Source: Bacteroidota bacterium (GTDB lineage: Bacteria > Bacteroidota > Bacteroidia > SXHM01). Taken from it: a DNA stretch of 46,686 nucleotides. Below the pieces are notes generated by a model. The model was not told the origin of the DNA, did not search any database, and saw only the letters and a program-made list of their open reading frames with translations. Position numbers and translations under genes: made by a program. How positions within the stretch are numbered: position 1 is the first letter of the stretch; the number at the start of each line of letters is the position of its first letter. Of the stretch, positions 1-6,648 are shown piece after piece. The DNA lies in the NCBI GenBank assembly GCA_947478465.1, contig CANJWH010000019.1, positions 1 to 46,686 of the forward strand. The letters run 5' to 3'.

Positions 1-462
1 TGAGAAAGCATCATCTCCATTAAATGAAAGACAGTTGCTGCCTTGTGTATTTGGAAGTGCCGGATCACTATCATAAACCGGTGAATAAAATGCTCCGTTA
101 ACAGAGTTAGCTAAAGTAAGAAGGTCTGAAAAAAGAATGGTATCTGCACCTGTTGCATTAGGATTTCTTTTATCAAGAAAAGCCACATACGTTTCATAAG
201 CCGGTACACTTCCTGTTAGTGGTTGCACGTAACGTATATCTAAATCAGAAGTTGTAGAACCATTATCCCAACGCACAATGCGGTAAATACCATCTAATGA
301 AATGGCTGAACCTGTAGGGTTATAAATTTCAAGTGCTTTGTTATTAAAACTTCCTTCCACATATTCTGAAAAGAACAGTTCGTTGCAGGCAACAATACCA
401 TTTTGGGCAAAAACTGAAAGTGATGCAGGGATTAAAAATGCTGATAGTAAAATCTTTTTCAT
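1..462 (-). CDS. secreted lamin-tail-domain protein (3' end cut by window edge)
   Basis: The first 154 residues of a larger exported protein are present, and the C-terminus lies beyond base 1. Residues 1-20 form a signal peptide (MKKILLSAF...SVFAQ) with cleavage after the Ala-Gln typical of Bacteroidota. The mature protein begins with a lamin-tail-type domain, recognisable by the LFFSEYVEGS and KALEIYNPTG segments followed by YRIVRWDNGS. Such domains occur in extracellular nucleases and in T9SS-exported proteins of this phylum. Enzymatic domains, if any, would lie in the missing part, so no activity can be assigned. The start is supported by a promoter-like box 24 bases upstream. Confidence 0.75.
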   Translation of the reverse strand, partial: MKKILLSAFLIPASLSVFAQNGIVACNELFFSEYVEGSFNNKALEIYNPTGSAISLDGIYRIVRWDNGSTTSDLDIRYVQPLTGSVPAYETYVAFLDKRNPNATGADTILFSDLLTLANSVNGAFYSPVYDSDPALPNTQGSNCLSFNGDDAFS

Positions 463-485
463 GTTTATTTTTTTGAATTAGGCTG

Positions 486-493
486 CAAATGTA
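486..493 (-). promoter_or_regulatory. Bacteroidota -7 box for the lamin-tail gene
   Basis: On the minus strand the sequence reads TACATTTG, matching TAnnTTTG, 24 bases before the ATG at 462. No convincing -33 TTG was checked experimentally. Confidence 0.5.
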
Positions 494-531
494 TAAGAAA
501 ACATATTGTAACAAGATTACCATTCTGTTAA

Positions 532-563
532 TTGAAGAAAAGCCCTGTTTATTGTTAGCTTTG
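532..563 (+). promoter_or_regulatory. promoter of the ABC-F gene (-33 TTG and -7 TAGCTTTG)
   Basis: TTG at 532-534 is followed by a 21-base spacer and TAGCTTTG at 556-563, the spacing expected for the primary sigma factor of Bacteroidota. The GTG start lies 20 bases after the box. Confidence 0.55.
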
Positions 564-583
564 CGCCCTCAAAAAAAATAATC

Positions 584-2494
584 GTGAACCTTCTTTCCAT
601 TGAAAACCTTAGTAAATCATACACCGAAAAGGTGTTGTTCAGCAACATCAGTTTCGGGCTGGAGAAGGGACAGAAAGTCGCCTTTGTAGCCAAAAACGGA
701 ACAGGCAAATCAACATTGTTGCGGATTATTGCAGGTAAAGAAACAGCCGACAGCGGCAACTGCATTTTGCGTAAAGACACCAAAGTAGGCTTTCTTGACC
801 AGCAACCCATTTTTGATCCCAACAAAACTGTTATTGAAGCCGTGTTGGATTCTTCCGGTGATGTAATGAATGCAGTTAAAGAATACGAGATTGCACTTAA
901 CCATCCTGAAAAGGAAAAAGAATTACAAGCCGCTTTTGACCGAATGGACAGCCTTCAGGCATGGGATTATGAACAACGCGTTCACCAGATTTTATCGGTA
1001 TTTAAAATTACCAATCTTGAACAAAAAGTAGATCAGCTTTCAGGAGGACAAAAAAAGAGAATCGCCCTTGTAAAGCTATTAGTTGAAGAACCGGATTTAC
1101 TTATAATGGATGAGCCTACCAACCACTTGGATATTGAAATGATTGAGTGGCTGGAAGACTATCTGAGTAAAGAAAACATTACCCTCTTTATGGTTACGCA
1201 CGACCGCTGGTTTCTGGAAGTAGTCTGCAACGAAATAATGGAATTGGATGGTGGAACTATTTACCGATATAAAGGAAATTACTCTTACTTTCTGGAGAAG
1301 AAAGAAGCCCGCGAAGAAAACGACAGCACTAATAAAGACCGTGCCCGTCAGTTTTTGAAAAAAGAGCTTGAATGGATTCGCAAACAACCGAGAGCACGCG
1401 GAACAAAATCAAAATCGCGCGTAGATGCTTTCCATGATCTGACGGAACAAACGGGCAAGAAAAAGAAAGACGAAAAACTTGAACTGGAAATAAAGTTAGA
1501 GCGCTTAGGTGGAAAAATCCTTGAACTCTATCACATCAACAAAGCATTTGGCGATAAAACCGTGTTGAAAGATTTCAGCTACAAATTCCGCCAGGGCGAG
1601 AAGCTGAGTATCATTGGTAAGAATGGGGTTGGTAAAAGTACCTTCCTGAATATTATTACAGGCAAAGAACAGCCCGACACGGGTAAAGTTATTGTTGGCG
1701 AAACGGTTTCGTTCGGCTACTACACGCAGGATGGGATGAAACTGAAAGAAGATTTGCGTATGATTGAAGTCATCAAAGAAATTGGTGACCATATTCCGCT
1801 GGCAAAGGGTAAAACCATGAGCGCATCACAGTTGCTTGAAAAATTTCTCTTCCCAAGTTCATCGCACTTTACACCTGTTTCAAAACTTAGCGGTGGTGAA
1901 AAACGCAGACTGTATTTACTTACTATTTTGATTAAAAATCCCAACTTCCTTATTCTGGATGAGCCTACTAATGATTTGGATATTATGACCCTTCAGGTTT
2001 TGGAGGATTTTCTGGAGCAATTTATGGGCTGTCTGATTGTGGTTTCGCACGACCGCTACTTTATGGATAAACTTACCCACCACACCTTTGTTTTTGAAGG
2101 CGATGGAATTGTTAGAGATTTCAATGGTAACTACTCACAATACCGTGAAGAAGTAGAAGCAAAAAAACTGGCACCGCAGAAAGCACTTATTAAACCACCT
2201 CAGGTAATCTTAAAGGAAGAAAAGTTGGCTGAAAAAGCAGCCGAAAAACCTGTTGAGAAAGTAAAGCCCAAAGAAAAGCAGCGCATGGGCTTTAACGAGA
2301 AATGGGAATTCTCATTACTTGAAAAAGAACTGCCCGAATTAGAGAAAAAGAAAGAAACTTTAGTTGAAAAACTAAACTCTGGTATTACCGATAATGATGA
2401 GTTGATGAAAGTTTCGGCAGAACTGACCGAGACCATTGAGGCTATTGACAGCAAAACCAACCGCTGGCTGGAGTTATCGGAGATGACTTCTTAG
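584..2494 (+). CDS. ABC-F family ATPase, Uup-like
   Basis: This is a soluble protein of 636 residues with two ABC ATPase domains and no membrane segments, the layout of ABC-F proteins that act on ribosomes. The first domain has a Walker A at residues 36-44 (AKNGTGKST, with Ala in place of the usual first Gly), the signature LSGGQ and Walker B MDEPTNHLD. The second has GKNGVGKST, LSGGE and LDEPTNDLD. A charged linker rich in Lys and Glu leads to a C-terminal coiled coil (about residues 565-636), as in Uup, which favours Uup over EttA or antibiotic-resistance ABC-F types. The start is GTG, placed by the promoter and by alignment of the first beta strand. Its stop overlaps the stop of the convergent lipoprotein gene by four bases. 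Confidence 0.92.
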   Translation: MNLLSIENLSKSYTEKVLFSNISFGLEKGQKVAFVAKNGTGKSTLLRIIAGKETADSGNCILRKDTKVGFLDQQPIFDPNKTVIEAVLDSSGDVMNAVKEYEIALNHPEKEKELQAAFDRMDSLQAWDYEQRVHQILSVFKITNLEQKVDQLSGGQKKRIALVKLLVEEPDLLIMDEPTNHLDIEMIEWLEDYLSKENITLFMVTHDRWFLEVVCNEIMELDGGTIYRYKGNYSYFLEKKEAREENDSTNKDRARQFLKKELEWIRKQPRARGTKSKSRVDAFHDLTEQTGKKKKDEKLELEIKLERLGGKILELYHINKAFGDKTVLKDFSYKFRQGEKLSIIGKNGVGKSTFLNIITGKEQPDTGKVIVGETVSFGYYTQDGMKLKEDLRMIEVIKEIGDHIPLAKGKTMSASQLLEKFLFPSSSHFTPVSKLSGGEKRRLYLLTILIKNPNFLILDEPTNDLDIMTLQVLEDFLEQFMGCLIVVSHDRYFMDKLTHHTFVFEGDGIVRDFNGNYSQYREEVEAKKLAPQKALIKPPQVILKEEKLAEKAAEKPVEKVKPKEKQRMGFNEKWEFSLLEKELPELEKKKETLVEKLNSGITDNDELMKVSAELTETIEAIDSKTNRWLELSEMTS

Positions 2495-2976
2495 TCTGCC
2501 TTTATATATTCGTCAGTGTCTTTTTCAAAGAAGTAGCTGTTAACCATATTCTTTTTAAAGAAATCTTTCAGTTCGTTTGAAGTCGTAAATTTTTCGTCAA
2601 TATTTTCGGTAACGGGTGTTAAAGTTGTTTTTACTCCGCTCCCCGATACTTCAACTTTATAGAAATAGTAGGTTGGGGTTTCACTACCAGGTTCATAAAT
2701 GTTCATAAATCGAGTTCCTCCTATATCGGATAAAAATCCGTTATAAGTAGTAACATCGCCTGAACTAGCGCTTTTCTTCTCAAAGACGTAAATTTTATCA
2801 TCCAGTTTAGTTACTATATAGGTATAGTCTGATGACGATTTGCTTTCCCATTTACCAAGCAGCTTTTCGTCAATTTTAATGGAAGGCTGATCAATGGCAA
2901 CTTCGGCACTGTAAGGGCAACCACTAAACAGAATAATGAAAAAGGCAAGGGTAGTAAGGGATAATAGGTTTTTCAT
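2491..2976 (-). CDS. hypothetical lipoprotein
   Basis: The protein has 161 residues. A short signal peptide ends in a lipobox, FSGC, with the lipidated Cys near residue 20, so it should be a membrane-anchored lipoprotein. The mature part is a small beta-rich domain with LLGKWES near its start, a pattern seen in lipocalin-like or calycin-like proteins of Bacteroidota (a LxGxW motif after the lipid anchor). That fold is an inference from one motif only. No catalytic residues are recognisable. The gene stands alone, converging with the ABC-F gene. Confidence 0.75.
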   Translation of the reverse strand: MKNLLSLTTLAFFIILFSGCPYSAEVAIDQPSIKIDEKLLGKWESKSSSDYTYIVTKLDDKIYVFEKKSASSGDVTTYNGFLSDIGGTRFMNIYEPGSETPTYYFYKVEVSGSGVKTTLTPVTENIDEKFTTSNELKDFFKKNMVNSYFFEKDTDEYIKAD

Positions 2977-3025
2977 TTGAATTGTTTTATTTTAGTTTAA
3001 AATTACATATTTTCTTTAATACATT

Positions 3026-3907
3026 TCATTTTTTCCTCAGCCATTCCTCTCCTATTCCCTTTTCAGGTTCAGCACCCAGATTTTTAATTTCATATCCATT
3101 TGGATAACTGAGAATCGGTTCGCGTTTTGTGCGCAATACAGGATTTTTACGCAAAGGAATAAGACGAGTAAAAATATTTCTGAATTTCATTATTCCATTT
3201 ACACACATCTTTAATATAGCCGGAGGTTTTGGATACTGAAACGCATTGAGTAATGCATCATCCATAAAGCAAAACAACACATATTTAAAAGCAGGAAACA
3301 TAAACTTTGGCAGATACCAACCCATAAAAAGGTTAAGCGTTGAATCAGCAACCTTGCGGCTGCCTTCAGTAAAACCAAAATGTTTGGCCTCATATTCTTC
3401 GTTAAACTTTTTCAATTCTGAAAAGCTGGTGGGAATATCTTTTATATTCATCCTTACTCCTACCTCGCGCCAAAAAATGTAAGAAGTATCTAATTCTTTT
3501 TGTCCGGATTTACGATATCCGAAACGTTGGTTCCAGCGGTATGGCTCAATAACAAAGGTGCTGAGCACATAAAGAAAATCATCGTTAGTGATTTTAAAGT
3601 GGCCATGTATGCGGTTCATTCGGCTGATGGCTTGTCTGCCACGCTCGCTGTCGTAACCATGTTCCATCATCTCACTAAGAATTAAATCAGTATCGTCATA
3701 GCGCTTTTGAGGACGCTTTTCAAACTCATGGGTAGCTGCTAATAATCTACCGATTGATGGAACTGCAAAGGTCCGGAACAAGGCAAACTCTAAGGAACGA
3801 GCTGTATCCCATACAAAATCATAGTTGGCTATGAGCCGAACAATTTCGAGCGTATCCTTTTCAGGGTCTAAGGGTTCTAATTTTTTAAGGACTTGTTGTT
3901 CGCGCAT
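3026..3907 (-). CDS. MpaB / rubber-oxygenase family protein (DUF2236)
   Basis: The 293-residue product matches the oxygenase MpaB family, which contains heme-dependent rubber oxygenase Lcp and the fungal oxygenase MpaB. The conserved core is seen as RMNRIHGHFKITNDDFLY followed by TFVIEPYRWNQRFGYR, with a further segment MGWYLPKFM that may be hydrophobic. Substrates of bacterial members are mostly unknown, so oxidative chemistry is inferred from the family. The gene is transcribed divergently from the carrier-protein trio with only 42 bases between the two starts, and the two -7 boxes are three bases apart. That arrangement suggests shared control and possibly a shared pathway. Confidence 0.82.
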   Translation of the reverse strand: MREQQVLKKLEPLDPEKDTLEIVRLIANYDFVWDTARSLEFALFRTFAVPSIGRLLAATHEFEKRPQKRYDDTDLILSEMMEHGYDSERGRQAISRMNRIHGHFKITNDDFLYVLSTFVIEPYRWNQRFGYRKSGQKELDTSYIFWREVGVRMNIKDIPTSFSELKKFNEEYEAKHFGFTEGSRKVADSTLNLFMGWYLPKFMFPAFKYVLFCFMDDALLNAFQYPKPPAILKMCVNGIMKFRNIFTRLIPLRKNPVLRTKREPILSYPNGYEIKNLGAEPEKGIGEEWLRKK

Positions 3908-3923
3908 TGCTATTAAAGAAGGG

Positions 3924-3942
3924 CAAATTTAATTTACTTTCG
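3924..3942. promoter_or_regulatory. back-to-back -7 boxes for the MpaB and acyl-carrier-protein genes
   Basis: On the minus strand TAAATTTG occupies 3931-3924. On the plus strand TACTTTCG (one change from TAnnTTTG) occupies 3935-3942. Each promoter's upstream element must lie inside the other's transcribed region. The plus-strand box ends only seven bases before the carrier-protein ATG, which implies a leaderless or nearly leaderless transcript. Confidence 0.5.
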
Positions 3943-3949
3943 CTGCGAA

Positions 3950-4207
3950 ATGTTAATAAGTAAAGAAGACATTACTGAAACACTTGTAAACTTTGTGCGA
4001 ACAAATATTCTGGCGCAACAAGTAGCGTTTGACAGTAGCAGCAACTTATCCAAAACCGGAGTTGATTCGTATTCCGTAATTGAAATTATTCTGTTTATTG
4101 AGCGCCAGTTTGGAGTTGTAATCCCAGACACTATGCTTATCCCTGCTAATCTCAGCAGCATTGATGCAATGAGCGAATGTGTTTTTCAACTGCTCAGCAC
4201 TAAATAA
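3950..4207 (+). CDS. acyl/peptidyl carrier protein
   Basis: This free-standing carrier protein has 85 residues. The phosphopantetheine attachment site is visible as GVDSYSVIEI, with the Ser after Asp being the modified residue. It is followed by the helix III segment (FGVVIPDTML) typical of carrier domains. It is not the housekeeping fatty-acid carrier: the sequence around the Ser is GVDSYS rather than GADSLD. The neighbouring condensation-domain and flavoprotein genes point to a dedicated small-molecule or lipid-modifying pathway. No adenylation, ketosynthase or phosphopantetheinyl transferase gene is present here, so loading must be done by an enzyme encoded elsewhere. Confidence 0.9.
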   Translation: MLISKEDITETLVNFVRTNILAQQVAFDSSSNLSKTGVDSYSVIEIILFIERQFGVVIPDTMLIPANLSSIDAMSECVFQLLSTK

Positions 4208-4215
4208 AATGCTGA

Positions 4216-5436
4216 ATGGAATCGGGGTTCTCTCATAAAATTTCAGGCGCAGATAAGTTTCAGTTACTGCTTGACAGACATATCCGGCTTAATCAACCAA
4301 CAGGAAATATTATTCAGTTAAGCATTGAAGTAAAAGGTGAAATTGAGTTTGAAGAGTTGCGCAGTATTTTAAATGCAAACACTTTTTTTGCACAATTAAA
4401 TTCATTACAACTTGTTGAAGGAATTTTATCCATTCCTAAATGGAAAAATGGAGAAACACAAAATCAGGTTTCATTAAGTGATAAGCCTATTGACCTTGCT
4501 ATTAGTTCAGGAAAACTTCTGCACATTGCGCTTATACAGAATACAATAAACTCAATTATTATTATTTCTGCTCATCATGCAATTGCTGATAATATGGGAA
4601 TTCAGCATTTAGTCAAGCTAATTGACGCAACTATAAAACCACCGCTCTTGCCTTTTGCCGAAAAAGAAAAGGATACCACATCGCTTATTCAACAGCTTGT
4701 TCATACACTCAAAGCAACGCTGCTTGTGTTTAAGAAAACACCCAAGCGCATGGCAAAGCTTGTTGCCGCTGAAGTTGTAACAAAAACTTTTATCCTTGAT
4801 TTTGATGAAAAGCAAACCTTATTAATAGAAGAAAATGCGGCAAAAAACGGAGCCAGACTTTCGCGCAGTGCGTTTTACCTTGCTGCGGTATCAATGGCTT
4901 TAAAGCAAACTATTTTTAAGGATAAAGGCGACAGTTTTTTTCTTCCTGTGCCACAAAACCAGCGCCTGCGCGGAAACGATCAGGTGGTAATGGGTAATCA
5001 TATTTCGTTTTTGTTTTATACTATTCCGTTTAATAAGCTAAATAATCTGAGCGAAGCCACAGCTTTTATCACAGCACAAATGGTGGAACAGATAAAAGAC
5101 CAAAGCCCTAAATCGTATTCTTATCTGTTAAAGACATTTCGCTTTCTTCCGCTCTGTATGTATGATTTATTTTTCAAAATGCCCACCAAAGGCGCGGTGT
5201 GCAGTTTTCTGTTCTCTGATGTTGGCGAAACCCTGCCCGGTATGAAAACCTTTATGGGTAAGGAAATAGTCGAAGTACTTAATTTACCTCCTAACCCATC
5301 TCCGCCCCATATTACCTTTGTGATGATGAAACATGCCCGCACATTAAAATTAATTACAACTTACAACAGCAAAGTAATTTCGGAAGATGAAATAAGTAAG
5401 TTTGAAACCGTGCTTCGCACTTTGTTAAAAGAATGA
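4216..5436 (+). CDS. condensation-domain / acyltransferase-like protein
   Basis: The 406-residue protein belongs to the CoA-dependent acyltransferase and NRPS condensation-domain superfamily. The active-site motif is H120-H121-A-I-A-D125-N126, which matches HHxxxDG except for Asn in place of the final Gly. Members join an acyl or aminoacyl group from a carrier protein or CoA to an amine or alcohol. The gene starts eight bases after the carrier-protein stop and overlaps the following flavoprotein gene by four bases (ATGA), so the three are translationally linked. It is shorter than a typical NRPS condensation domain and has no fused partner domain. Wax-ester-synthase-like or BAHD-like activity is an alternative. 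Confidence 0.8.
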   Translation: MESGFSHKISGADKFQLLLDRHIRLNQPTGNIIQLSIEVKGEIEFEELRSILNANTFFAQLNSLQLVEGILSIPKWKNGETQNQVSLSDKPIDLAISSGKLLHIALIQNTINSIIIISAHHAIADNMGIQHLVKLIDATIKPPLLPFAEKEKDTTSLIQQLVHTLKATLLVFKKTPKRMAKLVAAEVVTKTFILDFDEKQTLLIEENAAKNGARLSRSAFYLAAVSMALKQTIFKDKGDSFFLPVPQNQRLRGNDQVVMGNHISFLFYTIPFNKLNNLSEATAFITAQMVEQIKDQSPKSYSYLLKTFRFLPLCMYDLFFKMPTKGAVCSFLFSDVGETLPGMKTFMGKEIVEVLNLPPNPSPPHITFVMMKHARTLKLITTYNSKVISEDEISKFETVLRTLLKE

Positions 5437-6623
5437 AACCTCACGAAATAAAAACTGATGTAGTAGTAGTTGGCGCTGGCGCAGCAGGTGTTGCTGCAGC
5501 TATTGCTGCTGCACGCGAAGGTTTAGGTGTTGTACTGCTTGAGAAAAACTCATTTCCAGGTGGTAGAGCAACGGCTTCAGCTGTTGGCACCATATGCGGA
5601 CTATACCTGCGAAGCTTTAAGCATGAAGCAACGTTTGTTGCCGAAGGATTTATGAAAGAGTTTGCAGAAAATCTGCAACAACGTTCAGTTGCAAAACCTC
5701 AAAGCGGCAGCAATGGATTGTATTATTTGCCTTACAACCCTTATGATTTCAAAACCGTTTGTGATGAGTTGCTCGCTAAAAACGGAATACAGCCATATTA
5801 CCATTCAACAGTATTTAACGTAGAAACTAATGATGAAAAAGTAGTAGCAGTTGAAGCCTTTGTTTACGACCGCAAACTAAAATTCATTGCTGATTCTTTT
5901 ATTGATTGCAGTGGTGAAGCTTCACTTTGTTTTCTTGCAGGCGATACTGTGGTGGAAGAAAAAGAATATCAGGCATCGGCACAGGTTTTTACGGTTGAAA
6001 ATATTGAAACATCATTACCTGAATCATTAGGCTTTCATATTGCCCGCGAACTGAAACGCGCTGTTAACGAGGGCAAACTTGCTCCCGAGTTGCAATGGGT
6101 TTCTATTGTTCCCGATTCGTTTCGCGATAAGAGTGCCATGCTTAAAATCGGAATTCCTTTAACCATCGATAACAGCGACAACAAAGCCACTGAAGTTGAA
6201 CTGGCTGCCCGCAAAAGCGTGAACGCTGTTTTTGATTACCTGAAAAATAATGTGGAAGCCTTCCGCAATGCACACATCAGCTTTGTGGCTACCGAAGCCG
6301 GTTTGCGTACCGGCCGCAGACCAATGGGTAAATACACCCTCACCGAAACAGATGTACTCGATTGCCGAAAATTTGATGACAGCATTGCTAATGGTGCATG
6401 GCCGGTTGAGTTCTGGGGCAACGATAATAAAGTGAAAATGGATTATTTTGCTGAAGATGATTTTTACCAGATACCCGAGCGTTGTCTTAAATCAGCTTGT
6501 TTCACAAATCTTTTTTTTGCAGGTAAAAACATATCGGCAACAGAAAAAGCTATTGCAAGTGCGAGAGTAATCGGAACTTGTTTGCAAACGGGATGGGCAG
6601 CAGGGAAATTGGCAACACGTTAA
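5433..6623 (+). CDS. FAD-dependent oxidoreductase
   Basis: The product has 396 residues. An N-terminal Rossmann motif, GAGAAG at residues 14-19, is followed by an acidic residue at the end of strand two (VVLLEK) and a GGRAT segment typical of glutathione-reductase-type flavoproteins (FAD_oxidored group). A C-terminal FAD motif is seen in LFFAGKNISATEKAIASAR. The family oxidises or reduces small substrates, and here the likely substrate is tethered to the upstream carrier protein, an inference from gene context only. The start overlaps the condensation-domain stop by four bases. The next gene has its own promoter starting within 12 bases of this stop, so the operon seems to end here. Confidence 0.85.
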   Translation: MKPHEIKTDVVVVGAGAAGVAAAIAAAREGLGVVLLEKNSFPGGRATASAVGTICGLYLRSFKHEATFVAEGFMKEFAENLQQRSVAKPQSGSNGLYYLPYNPYDFKTVCDELLAKNGIQPYYHSTVFNVETNDEKVVAVEAFVYDRKLKFIADSFIDCSGEASLCFLAGDTVVEEKEYQASAQVFTVENIETSLPESLGFHIARELKRAVNEGKLAPELQWVSIVPDSFRDKSAMLKIGIPLTIDNSDNKATEVELAARKSVNAVFDYLKNNVEAFRNAHISFVATEAGLRTGRRPMGKYTLTETDVLDCRKFDDSIANGAWPVEFWGNDNKVKMDYFAEDDFYQIPERCLKSACFTNLFFAGKNISATEKAIASARVIGTCLQTGWAAGKLATR

Positions 6624-6634
6624 ATCGACTTTAG

Positions 6635-6642
6635 TACCTTTG
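6635..6642 (+). promoter_or_regulatory. -7 box of the M1 peptidase gene
   Basis: TACCTTTG matches TAnnTTTG and ends six bases before the ATG at 6649, so transcription should begin at or next to the start codon. Confidence 0.5.
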
Positions 6643-6648
6643 TCCTAT

